Shown here piece by piece: positions 5,433 through 12,514 of a stretch of 27,013 nt of DNA. A program made the position numbers and the translations under genes. The stretch is from JBDTRY01 sp039931435 (GTDB lineage: Bacteria > Acidobacteriota > Thermoanaerobaculia > Gp7-AA8): assembly GCA_039931435.1 (NCBI GenBank), contig JBDTRY010000030.1:1-27013 (forward strand), in the 5' to 3' direction. Under the pieces are notes generated by a model. That model was not told the DNA's origin and made no database searches. It worked only from the letters and a program-made list of their open reading frames with translations. Positions within the stretch are counted from its first letter, which is position 1. Every line of letters begins with the position of its first letter.

Positions 5433-8400
5433 AGTCCCAGTTGCTGGCTGGAAAGATAGAAGTAAAGTCCGCGGCTGGCCATGAGCTCGTCGTGCGTTCC
5501 ACTCTCGGCGATCTCGCCTTTCTCCAGTACGACGATTCTGTCAGCGTCGCGGATCGTGCTCAGGCGATGGGCGATGACGATCGAGGTCCGACCGGCCATC
5601 AACCGCGCCAGATTCTGCTGGATGGCGCGCTCGGATTCGGAGTCGAGGGCGCTGGTTGCTTCGTCGAAAATCAGAACGGGAGGATCGTTGTACACGGCGC
5701 GGGCGATGGAGATGCGCTGTTTCTGTCCGCCGGATAGCGCCAGACCGCTCTCGCCGATCCGAGTCTTGTATCCGAGCGGGAGGCGCATGATGAACTCGTG
5801 AGCGTTGGCCAGCTGAGCGGCCCAGAGCACCCGGTCGAAGTCCGGTTCGTGATCGGAAAATGCGATGTTGCGCACGATGGTCTCGTCGAACATGTGATTT
5901 TCCTGAAGCACCAGGCCGATCTGTCTTCGCAGATCGCGATAGTTCAGCGCCTGGAGATCCACCTTGTCGAAAAGGATCGAGCCTTCCGTCGGCTCCAGAA
6001 GGCCCGCCAGGAGCTTGATGAGCGTCGTCTTTCCGCAGCCGCTCCGGCCCACGATGGCAACAGTCTTCCCGGGTAAGATCTCCAACTGAATTCCCTTGAG
6101 TATCCGAGGCGCTTCAGGCCCGCCGTAGCGGAATCCGGCATTGCGCAACTCGATGCGTCCTTCCAGAGCTGAGACAGGGATCAATTCGGAGCGGTCGTAG
6201 CCCTGTTCCGGTTCGTTCTCAAAGACATCGTTGAGGCGCCCCATCAGCACAGAAGACAGCTGAAACTCGTCCCAGATGCCCAGGGCCCGCACTACGGACC
6301 CAAACGCCATCAGCGTCAGCGAATTGAAGGCCACGAATGCGCCGACCGTGATCTGGCCGGCGATGACCATTCGCGCACCAACCCAGAGGAAAAGGCCCGT
6401 GGCGATCATCCCCACCACCTGGATCAGGCTTTCGTAGGTCATGACGATGAAGCTGCCACGAAACACCTTCGTGGCGACGCTCAGGAACTCATTGAGCATG
6501 GCGTCCCGGAATGTCTGCTCGGCGGCTGCCGCTTTCACAGCCTCGATCCCTTTGATGGCGTCGATCTGGTGCGAGCTGTATCTGCCGCGGCTCTCCTCGA
6601 TGTCGGCGAAGAGTGGACGGAGCATCTTCAGCGAGAAGTACATCAGTCCGCCGTAGAGCGGCACGCAAAGCAGGAACACGGCGGCCAGCGTGGGACTGTA
6701 GATGGCCATGAGCCCGACCGCGCCGCCGAAGCTGACCAGCGAGAGTGCGCCGGCAATGCCGTGCTGCATGACGAACTGCCGCACCTGACGGGCACCGTCC
6801 AGGCGCCGCTGGATGTCTCCCGTGCGACGCGTGTAGAAGTACGACATGGGCAATGCCAGAAGTCGTCGCGTCAGGAAATCGAGGATCTCGGTGTCGACCC
6901 GCACGGCGGCGAAGCTCAGAAGAAATTGTTGCGCGAGATTCGACAGGACGATGAAGATCAGGCTCACTGCCATCCCGGCCACGATCACAGTCAGCAGTTG
7001 CAGGTCGTGGTCGACGATGACACGGTCGACGACCATCTGCGTGAAGATGGGGAAAAGCAGCTGCAGGACCGTGACGATGCCGGCCAGCAGCGAGACCTGT
7101 ACGAAGGTGGTCATATGCGCTGTGAAGAACGGCTTCAGCCAGGCGATCGCCGTGCGCTCCTCGGGCGCATTCTGGAAGGCGTCGGTGTAGTCGAACAGCG
7201 CTGCGTAGCCGGTCCACTTGCGCTCGAACTCCTGCCGCGAGATCTTCCGCGTGCCGCTGGCCGGGTCTGCCACACGCACGTGGCTGTCACTAACGTCGAA
7301 GAGGACGATCCAGTGATTTCCCTCCCAGTGCACGATGGCAGGAAGGGGCATGTCCGCAAGGTTGCGCACCGAGAACTTCGCGGCGCGCGCCGCCAGTCCC
7401 AGTTCAGTGGCCGCCGAACAGATGGCCTTCAGACTCGTTCCATCGGCCGCCGTGAAACAGAGACGGCGAATTCTGGCCAGACTGACCTTCCGTCCGAAGT
7501 GCCGGCAGATCATTCCCAGAGCTGCCGCTCCGCAGTCCATCTCGTCGATCTGACGGACGAACGGGAAACGTTTGATTCGCTTTCCTTTCCCGGGCCGGGC
7601 CTCGTCTCCAGTGAACTCGGCGGTTTCCTCCGCGCTGACTTTGCTTACGGTCGCTTCCGCCGGTAGCAGTTCCGTGGCGAAGTCGAGCGGCACGCGGGCT
7701 TCGCTCTCAGCGTTGTACTGGGCGAGCCGCTCGTCGAACAGCCTGTCGAACTCCGGAAATTCGCGGCGGAGGTCCTGAACCACATTCGCGGGCAGCGCCA
7801 GAAATTCGCAGTCCGTCACGGCCGCCGCGGAAGCAGCGCGCGATGAACCGTTAAGAATGGAGAGCTCCGCGAAGAAGTCGCCGCTCCGATAGAAGGCCAG
7901 GTGCCGTACGGTTCCCTCCACATCCCGGAAGATCCGTACTTTTCCCTTCTGAACGATGTACATGGGCCCGGGTGCGTCGCCTTCGCTGAAAATCCGCTCG
8001 CCTGCGGGCACCTGGACTGTTTCGAGGCGGTCGATCAGCGCGTTCAGAGCTGTCGCGGGAAGTCGTCCGAAGTTACTGAACTCGTAAAGGAATCCGTGCA
8101 GAGCGCGGTGACGATGCGTGGCCTCAATGGCCTTGCGCATCTCCGGAAATTCGTCGAGCAATAACAGGAAGTCCGCCCGGCCCAGCCGCAACGCATCGAC
8201 GGCGGAAGAACAGCGTACGGTGGCGGAACGGGATTGGCCCGTGAGAAGCGCCGATTCGCCGAACTCGTCTCCGGGACGAAGCATGTTCAGGGAAATCTCG
8301 TCCCCGTTCGCGGTCACCTTCACCACTCGCGCACGGCCGGCGGTGAGGATATAGAAGGCGTCGGCCGGATCACCCTGACGGAGAATCGTATCTCCGAAAT

Positions 8401-8506
8401 CGTAACTGACGGGCCGGCAGAGAGAGCGGACGCGCAACTGCTGTTCCGGAGGAAGGAACCGGAACATCGAGGCCTGCCTGAGAAACGGCTCCAGGTCCGC
8501 GCTCAT
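5429..8506 (-). CDS. Peptidase C39 ABC exporter with two N-terminal cyclic-nucleotide-binding domains
   Basis: A 1025-residue protein. Two cNMP-binding-like domains come first (about 1-130 and 135-265): the first has FGESALLTGQSRSATV (82-97) with the phosphate-binding Arg93, the second FAELSILNGSSRAAS (212-226) with Arg223. The C39 peptidase (about 310-440) has Cys325 in DEMDCGAA, His398 in GNHWIVL and Asp414 in VADPASG, so the catalytic residues are complete. Six membrane segments (about 458-740) precede the ATPase: Walker A GRSGCGKT (820-827), Q-loop Gln868, LSGGQ (924-928), Walker B LIFDE with Glu949, and His980. It should remove Gly-Gly leaders and export the cores; the three peptide genes downstream are obvious substrates. 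The ATG overlaps the upstream stop codon by 4 bp. The double cNMP domain suggests control by a nucleotide second messenger (inference). Confidence 0.95.
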   Translation of the reverse strand: MSADLEPFLRQASMFRFLPPEQQLRVRSLCRPVSYDFGDTILRQGDPADAFYILTAGRARVVKVTANGDEISLNMLRPGDEFGESALLTGQSRSATVRCSSAVDALRLGRADFLLLLDEFPEMRKAIEATHRHRALHGFLYEFSNFGRLPATALNALIDRLETVQVPAGERIFSEGDAPGPMYIVQKGKVRIFRDVEGTVRHLAFYRSGDFFAELSILNGSSRAASAAAVTDCEFLALPANVVQDLRREFPEFDRLFDERLAQYNAESEARVPLDFATELLPAEATVSKVSAEETAEFTGDEARPGKGKRIKRFPFVRQIDEMDCGAAALGMICRHFGRKVSLARIRRLCFTAADGTSLKAICSAATELGLAARAAKFSVRNLADMPLPAIVHWEGNHWIVLFDVSDSHVRVADPASGTRKISRQEFERKWTGYAALFDYTDAFQNAPEERTAIAWLKPFFTAHMTTFVQVSLLAGIVTVLQLLFPIFTQMVVDRVIVDHDLQLLTVIVAGMAVSLIFIVLSNLAQQFLLSFAAVRVDTEILDFLTRRLLALPMSYFYTRRTGDIQRRLDGARQVRQFVMQHGIAGALSLVSFGGAVGLMAIYSPTLAAVFLLCVPLYGGLMYFSLKMLRPLFADIEESRGRYSSHQIDAIKGIEAVKAAAAEQTFRDAMLNEFLSVATKVFRGSFIVMTYESLIQVVGMIATGLFLWVGARMVIAGQITVGAFVAFNSLTLMAFGSVVRALGIWDEFQLSSVLMGRLNDVFENEPEQGYDRSELIPVSALEGRIELRNAGFRYGGPEAPRILKGIQLEILPGKTVAIVGRSGCGKTTLIKLLAGLLEPTEGSILFDKVDLQALNYRDLRRQIGLVLQENHMFDETIVRNIAFSDHEPDFDRVLWAAQLANAHEFIMRLPLGYKTRIGESGLALSGGQKQRISIARAVYNDPPVLIFDEATSALDSESERAIQQNLARLMAGRTSIVIAHRLSTIRDADRIVVLEKGEIAESGTHDELMASRGLYFYLSSQQLGL

Positions 8507-9555
8507 CTTGAGGCCACGCTCAACGGCTGTATCTCGCGGCGGCTGAGCCGTGCGGTGAGCTCTGAGAAATATCCGTCCGTCAGCCGGCGGTCCACGCGCC
8601 TTCTCAGTTCCGGATCCGAGAGGTCGGGCGACATTTTGCGGATCACCTGAACGATACGGAATCCGTTCCCGGCCACAGCGGGCGCCAGGGTCTGTCCTTC
8701 CGCAGCCGAATTCAACTTCTGCCTCAAGGGCTCTTCCACGCCGTCGAGCCAGAGCTCACTATGCTCGATTCGGAAACCCATTTCGGCTGCCAGTTCAGAC
8801 AGAGGAATACCCTCGGTCTGCGTTGCCAGAAAGAATTCGCGAGCGGCGCCTTCGGAGTCGACCTCCAGACTGCTGATCTCGACGCGCGTATATGCCAGAG
8901 GGAACGACCTCAGAAGTTTCTCGCGGGATTCCTTCGTGAGGATCCGGGATTGCAGCGTTCGATACGCGGTTTCGGCGCGGTCCATTTCCTCGATCCAGGC
9001 GGGATCGCGCTGGATCCCGAGGAACAGTTCTTCCCGGCGGGCGGGATGGGGAGACGTGGAGGGTGGGGGAACGATGTTGCCGGATTCCTCATCGAGCACC
9101 GTCGCAGCGCAGATTCGTCGCCGTAACTCTTCCGAGAGCTGCTCCATGGCATCCGTCATCCATAGGTGAATGCGGAGCAGGGGAGGGAGACGTTCGACGA
9201 ATTCATCGGAGTACGCTGCGCCGTCGTTCGTTTCTGCCGCCTCCCGCAGATGAAACCATGCGGCGAACTCCTGCACGGTCATTCCACGGGCTCGGAGCCA
9301 CGCTTCGGTTTCCTCCGCGGTAATCAGGTCGTGGGCATAGCGAAACGCTTCCGAAGCTTTGACGACCCGGGGTTCGAGCGAGGGGTCCGACGGCTGTGTG
9401 TCGCGTTCCTCAGACGCCAGGAGCCGATGAACTTCATCGATCCAGGGGCCGATCTCGCCGCGAAAGGCGGCAGCAGCGATGGCATCGTCAACGGTGAAGT
9501 CTCGGTCCTCCACCGAGAACAGGCAGACAGAACCAAGGGTGGCGCCCGGGTGCAT
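8503..9555 (-). CDS. PpiC/parvulin-related protein, probable peptide maturation factor
   Basis: The start is placed at the ATG at 9555 (350 residues, MHPGATLG) because AGAGGAGAG stands just upstream; a frame start at 9582 has no ribosome-binding site. The N-terminal two thirds are mostly helical and resemble the SurA/PpiC chaperone layout. The C-terminal third (YTRVEISSLEV, GIPLSELAAEMGF, then SAAEGQTLAPAVAGNGFRIVQVIRK) follows the parvulin prolyl-isomerase pattern. No signal peptide is seen, so it probably acts in the cytoplasm. Proteins of this kind are known beside C39 exporters as putative peptide maturation proteins. It is the first gene of the operon and overlaps the exporter gene by 4 bp. 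Whether it isomerises prolines (the leaders contain PANNPKGG) or only binds peptides is unknown. Confidence 0.7.
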   Translation of the reverse strand: MHPGATLGSVCLFSVEDRDFTVDDAIAAAAFRGEIGPWIDEVHRLLASEERDTQPSDPSLEPRVVKASEAFRYAHDLITAEETEAWLRARGMTVQEFAAWFHLREAAETNDGAAYSDEFVERLPPLLRIHLWMTDAMEQLSEELRRRICAATVLDEESGNIVPPPSTSPHPARREELFLGIQRDPAWIEEMDRAETAYRTLQSRILTKESREKLLRSFPLAYTRVEISSLEVDSEGAAREFFLATQTEGIPLSELAAEMGFRIEHSELWLDGVEEPLRQKLNSAAEGQTLAPAVAGNGFRIVQVIRKMSPDLSDPELRRRVDRRLTDGYFSELTARLSRREIQPLSVASR

Positions 9556-9651
9556 GACCGTCTCTCCTCTGTTCGCCGCCATCGGTCGATCTCGAAGTCC
9601 CCGCGCATTTGCGCTGCGGTCACTGACGCGCTGCCGTAAAGGGAAGACAAC

Positions 9652-9679
9652 AGCTTAGTGGCTTTACCCCGGGAAACAA
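9652..9679 (-). promoter_or_regulatory. Possible promoter of the peptide/exporter operon
   Basis: On the minus strand TTGTTT (9679-9674) and TAAGCT (9657-9652) are separated by 16 bp, about 100 bp before the first gene. The match is modest and part of it lies in a short dispersed repeat, so this is a weak prediction. Confidence 0.25.
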
Positions 9680-9706
9680 AGTGTTCGAATCAGGGCCCCG
9701 GGGCGG
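9671..9706. repeat. Short dispersed repeat shared with 10521-10554
   Basis: GGGAAACAAAG is followed at the same distance by CGAATCAGGGCCC here and CGATCAGGGCCC at the second site. At the second site the repeat covers the end of the oxygenase gene (encoding the final RAGP and the stop). Here the minus strand could read AAPGP and a stop, so this may be a scrap of a duplicated gene end. Confidence 0.4.
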
Positions 9707-9986
9707 CAGATTTGATCAGATGTTGAGGGGGCACCTGTGAGGGAGTCCTGACACGGTGTCAAACATGGGTGTCAGGCGTTTGGCTCTCGCGAAAAGGATG
9801 CAGTCGAAGAACGAACGGTGCTGTCAACGACCGGTGCGGTGGCTCCTGAGGCCTGAAGCCGGTTGATTCTGCCGACTACCAGCGAAATCAGGCTGCCAGA
9901 TTTTCGAATCGCCTCGATCCGCCGCGCCGGAGAGATACCGTGGGTACGGGCCCCCGCCACCAGATTACACGCGCGTGCCAGGCGGC
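9680..9986. other. Non-coding or relic stretch upstream of the operon
   Basis: Contains a TGACACGGTGTCA palindrome (9749-9761) and a larger inverted pair CCTGACAC/GTGTCAGG (9747-9754 and 9769-9776). A 62-codon open frame on the minus strand (9772-9960) has no ribosome-binding site or recognisable domain and is not called. No other gene is supported. Confidence 0.4.
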
Positions 9987-10250
9987 CTATCGATAGACGT
10001 CTTTGCGGTCCACGACTCGAACGACGATCACCTGGTGCTCCTTGTCACTGATCGAATACACGATTCGATAGCCCCCAACCCTCAGGCGATAGCGATTGCT
10101 CTCACCTGCGAGTTTCTCGATTCCGACCGGCCGTGGCTCATCGGCAAGCGCCAGAATCCGCGCCACGATGCGCCGCCGATCCTTCTTCTGGTCGAGGGCC
10201 TCAATCTCTCTGGCCGCGGACCGTTTGATGAGGACTCTATACTTTGCCAC
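9987..10250 (-). CDS. RelE/ParE-family toxin
   Basis: An 87-residue basic protein beginning VAKYRVLIKRSAAREI at a GTG that overlaps the antitoxin gene by 14 bp; longer upstream readings only extend into the antitoxin. It shows the RelE pattern: an N-terminal strand (YRVLIKRSA), two helices (RRRIVARILALADEP), then RYRLRVGGYRIVYSI and a last strand VIVVRVVDRKDVYR. RelE-type toxins cleave mRNA on the ribosome; related ParE proteins poison gyrase. The Arg-rich RYRLRVGGYRIVY favours the RelE side. It is translated after, and presumably neutralised by, the upstream antitoxin. Confidence 0.85.
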   Translation of the reverse strand: MAKYRVLIKRSAAREIEALDQKKDRRRIVARILALADEPRPVGIEKLAGESNRYRLRVGGYRIVYSISDKEHQVIVVRVVDRKDVYR

Positions 10251-10467
10251 GACGCTTGAGCGCTCGAACGAAGTGCTCAAAGTCAAGGTTGGGCTCTCGA
10301 CCGCGCTCCTCAAACGCTTCCAGGTCCTCGGCGTCCTCCGCCAGGGTGAGCTTCACTGCGTCGTTGACCATGTCCGAGATGGACTTGTCGGACGCCGCAG
10401 CCTTCAGCCGGAGAGCGCGATGGATCTCAGGTTCGAAATAGACCGTTGCTCGCTTCGCAATGCCCAT
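10237..10467 (-). CDS. Ribbon-helix-helix antitoxin
   Basis: A 76-residue protein. The N-terminus has a beta strand (KRATVYFEPEIHRAL) and two helices (RLKAAASDKSISDMVNDAVKL) typical of CopG/Arc-type ribbon-helix-helix DNA binding. The acidic C-terminal part (LAEDAEDLEAFEERGREPN) and basic tail should wrap the toxin. As in other type II modules it probably represses its own promoter; an inverted repeat overlaps the -10 element. No ribosome-binding site is visible, which agrees with the promoter position predicting an almost leaderless message. Confidence 0.85.
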   Translation of the reverse strand: MGIAKRATVYFEPEIHRALRLKAAASDKSISDMVNDAVKLTLAEDAEDLEAFEERGREPNLDFEHFVRALKRRGKV

Positions 10468-10474
10468 GGCCTGG

Positions 10475-10503
10475 AGCTTAACGCTTTGACGTTAAGACGT
10501 CAA
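10475..10503 (-). promoter_or_regulatory. Promoter and operator of the toxin-antitoxin genes
   Basis: On the minus strand TTGACG (10503-10498) and TAAGCT (10480-10475) are spaced by 17 bp. The -10 element ends only 8 bases before the antitoxin ATG, so transcription should begin at or next to the start codon. An inverted repeat CTTAACG/CGTTAAG (10477-10496) covers the -10 and spacer and is a good candidate operator. Confidence 0.65.
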
Positions 10504-10538
10504 TGGCTCCGCGTCTGTCAGGGAAACAAAGAGCCCGA

Positions 10539-11327
10539 TCAGGGCCCGGCGCGGAAGCCGATTGCCGACAGAATGCGGTGCTCTTTGGCCCCGAGCCGTT
10601 CCCAGCGATGAATTGTGCCCCGGCCGCGAATCACCACTGTGTCTCCCGGTTTGAGGGCGATCCGTTTCGGAGAGACTTCGCCGGCCCTGAAGACGATCAT
10701 CACCGACTGGCCCTCAGCCCTGTCCGCCGTGTGCTCGACGAGCACATGGGTCGTGAATTCGAAAGCGTCGCTGTCTGTGTGGCAACGAGCCGACGACTCC
10801 GGCGGGTCATACTCGTAAAGGGCGTCGTAGGTGGGGATCACAGGGGTTCCGACAGCGCTGGAGACTGCCTCGCGCAACTGCCTGCTCACGGCCAGTCCAG
10901 CCAGCAGGTCCCCGGCTTTTCCAGTCGTGCGTCGAGTGGAGGCGTCCGGCCGATCCGTCCGTGCTTCTTCAGCCAGCCCGCGAATAAGCGGGTCGCTGAT
11001 AAACGACAGCCTTCCCATGGGATACACCCCACTGCCGTGCCGCAACTCGAGGAAGGACAGAAGAATCCGCCACGCCTCTCTTTCAAGACCATCATGCGGA
11101 GGTTCATCATCCGGGGCGAGGAACCGGACAGCGCGATTGATCGCTGCTGACGTCGACAGCGGATGGCCCTCCGCGGCCAGATCGAAGGCGACGAGCTGTG
11201 CGCAGAGGTCATCGTCGCTCACTCCTCGCAGGTGATTGTCCAGTTCCTCGAAAAACTCCTTCGAATCTCCGGTGACGTCGCCCGAGAAGGCGTCAATGAG
11301 GATTCGTTGGACGCTTTTTGATTCCAT
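10539..11327 (-). CDS. Probable 2-oxoglutarate/Fe(II)-dependent oxygenase
   Basis: A 262-residue protein counted from the ATG at 11327; an in-frame TTG seven codons earlier is less likely. The C-terminal 110 residues match the double-stranded beta-helix of prolyl-4-hydroxylase-like oxygenases: YEYDPP, the metal-binding pair His183-X-Asp185 in ARCHTDSD, a core strand VMIVFRAG, KPGDTVVI, the distal His240 in GTIHRWERLG, and Arg251 in HRILSAIGF for binding 2-oxoglutarate. The N-terminal 150 residues are helical and unrecognised. The substrate is unknown. The gene is divergent from two short peptide genes, one with a Gly-Gly leader, so a peptide-modifying hydroxylase is plausible but unproven. 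Confidence 0.65.
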   Translation of the reverse strand: MESKSVQRILIDAFSGDVTGDSKEFFEELDNHLRGVSDDDLCAQLVAFDLAAEGHPLSTSAAINRAVRFLAPDDEPPHDGLEREAWRILLSFLELRHGSGVYPMGRLSFISDPLIRGLAEEARTDRPDASTRRTTGKAGDLLAGLAVSRQLREAVSSAVGTPVIPTYDALYEYDPPESSARCHTDSDAFEFTTHVLVEHTADRAEGQSVMIVFRAGEVSPKRIALKPGDTVVIRGRGTIHRWERLGAKEHRILSAIGFRAGP

Positions 11328-11337
11328 TATCCGTTCT

Positions 11338-11367
11338 TTGACGTACAAAGCCTTTTCTCAATAATAT
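11338..11367 (+). promoter_or_regulatory. Promoter upstream of the short peptide ORFs
   Basis: TTGACG (11338-11343) and TAATAT (11362-11367) with an 18-bp spacer, or ATAATA with 17 bp. This A/T-rich site stands out in the GC-rich surroundings and lies 30 bp before the ATG at 11398. It occupies the divergent gap with the oxygenase gene. Confidence 0.5.
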
Positions 11368-11397
11368 CCCTCTGTAGCTGGGGAAAGAGAGGCAGTC

Positions 11398-11538
11398 ATG
11401 ACTGAGTCGGGCCAGTCCTCGACTGAGTCCGACGATCCTCACAACGAACAATCCCCGAAGAACGATCTGTCATGTGACGCAGTGCACAGACTGTGTTCCG
11501 CATCGAAACGATGTTGGTGGTTACTTCGACGTAGATGA
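11398..11538 (+). CDS. Small ORF, possible decayed or unusual peptide precursor
   Basis: 46 codons starting with ATG, 5 bases after AGAGAGG and just downstream of a good promoter. The N-terminal half (MTESGQSSTESDD...SPKNDL) is acidic and Ser-rich like the leader of the next gene and reaches a similar K-x-D-L point. After that the sequence becomes SCDAVHRLCSASKRCWWLLR with three Cys and a basic end, and no Gly-Gly. A change to the next frame would instead give ICHVTQCTDCVPHRNDVGGY. It may be a frameshifted precursor, a Cys-containing one, or chance. Confidence 0.4.
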   Translation: MTESGQSSTESDDPHNEQSPKNDLSCDAVHRLCSASKRCWWLLRRR

Positions 11539-11579
11539 GGCAGTCCAATCCTAATCTTTACAGGAAAGCGAGGCATGCC

Positions 11580-11747
11580 GTGGACGAACAGAAAAAATCT
11601 TCAGACGTGGACGAAAGCAGTCAGAAGGAATCTCCGAGCCGCGACGACGTGACGAAGGACCTCGACGTCGATCGTGCCGAGGCCGAAGAGATAAAAGGCG
11701 GACGGGCACGGCGAGACTCGTCGGACCCCTGCGAGGGCGGCGAGTAA
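11580..11747 (+). CDS. Double-glycine leader peptide, second family
   Basis: 55 residues from the GTG at 11580, chosen for GCGAGG six bases upstream; an ATG at 11535 gives 15 more residues but has no such site. The leader is acidic and ends TKDLDVDRAEAEEIKGG, a form typical of peptides processed by C39 exporters (Asp-Leu, a spacer, then Lys-Gly-Gly). The predicted mature part is only 14 residues, RARRDSSDPCEGGE, with one Cys. It shares the K-D-L...K-G-G pattern, though not overall sequence, with the three peptides at 3.3-4.1 kb. No exporter lies beside it, so the one at 5.4-8.5 kb is the likely partner. Confidence 0.7.
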   Translation: MDEQKKSSDVDESSQKESPSRDDVTKDLDVDRAEAEEIKGGRARRDSSDPCEGGE

Positions 11748-11851
11748 TTGCCCTTCTCTGACGGCGCACGGACTTGTCAGTGACTAAGGGCACGGTTCAA
11801 CGCAGCCACCGCTGAAGAAGTGTCCGGGACGCGTCGCAGGAGCGGCGGAGT

Positions 11852-12514
11852 GTGAGTCAGATCACAGACTGCGGTCCATACGGGATCGATGTTGTTTCCG
11901 CCGGGGTGGACATCCCCTACCGCGACTCCTACTTCGAATCGTCCGAGCTGACCGCGTCCTTCCGAGCCCGCGGCGTGACCGGACTCGGCGCCTTCCTAGA
12001 CTGGCGGCCGAAGCGCACAATCGGACCCATCGCCCCGTCGTTCCGGATCCAGTACTTCCGCCCTGGACCGGGCGGCGACCAGCCCATCACCATCAATGAC
12101 GACATCAGTACGACCTCGGCCTCATTTCATCTCCTCACCGTGCGCCCGATCTATCCGATGTCGGGAAGGGCGGCCCTCGAGGTCACGGTGCTGCACGGCG
12201 GAAGCCACGAATCGCTCCCCCGTTACGTTTCGGCGGAGGTCCTGGCCGCAACCGGCCCTCGCCTGGCCCGATGGAGAGATGAGTCCTTCCTCATCTCGGT
12301 AGCGGGCGGCTATCGCGTGGTCACGGCTGCACGTCAAGAAGGAAACTTTTTCGCTAATCGAAACGGCCATGCCGGTGTTGCCGGATTGATGTTCAGTCTC
12401 ACCAGGGGAGCCGATTCCCGTGACTGGTTGAGCGTCACAGTCACCAGAGATGTATCGGTGAAGAACGGCCTCCGCGGATGGAGAGCCACGGCGGGAATCC
12501 GGACGACATTCTGA
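11852..12514 (+). CDS. Beta-barrel-like protein, possibly a truncated outer-membrane protein
   Basis: 220 residues from a GTG at 11852, preceded by an in-frame stop at 11813. Alternating polar/hydrophobic strands (ELTASFRARG, APSFRIQYFRPG, RAALEVTVLHGG, WLSVTVTRDV) and the final Phe of ATAGIRTTF are typical of outer-membrane beta-barrels. No signal peptide is present: the frame begins with MSQITDCGPYGIDVV, which looks like the inside of a protein. Either the start of the gene was lost or the protein is not exported. No specific family was recognised. The last 181 bp overlap the end of the glycosyltransferase frame on the other strand; the codon use and strand pattern favour this gene as the coding one there. 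Confidence 0.6.
   Translation: MSQITDCGPYGIDVVSAGVDIPYRDSYFESSELTASFRARGVTGLGAFLDWRPKRTIGPIAPSFRIQYFRPGPGGDQPITINDDISTTSASFHLLTVRPIYPMSGRAALEVTVLHGGSHESLPRYVSAEVLAATGPRLARWRDESFLISVAGGYRVVTAARQEGNFFANRNGHAGVAGLMFSLTRGADSRDWLSVTVTRDVSVKNGLRGWRATAGIRTTF

Noticed and set aside
6569..7666. Open frame of 365 codons on the plus strand
   Set aside because: Lies opposite the C39 and membrane parts of the exporter; composition (His, Asp, Arg, Gln rich, low hydrophobic) is typical of an antisense shadow in GC-rich DNA.
9772..9960. 62-codon minus-strand frame upstream of the peptide operon
   Set aside because: No ribosome-binding site, no recognisable domain and no leader-like Gly-Gly; kept only as part of a relic stretch.
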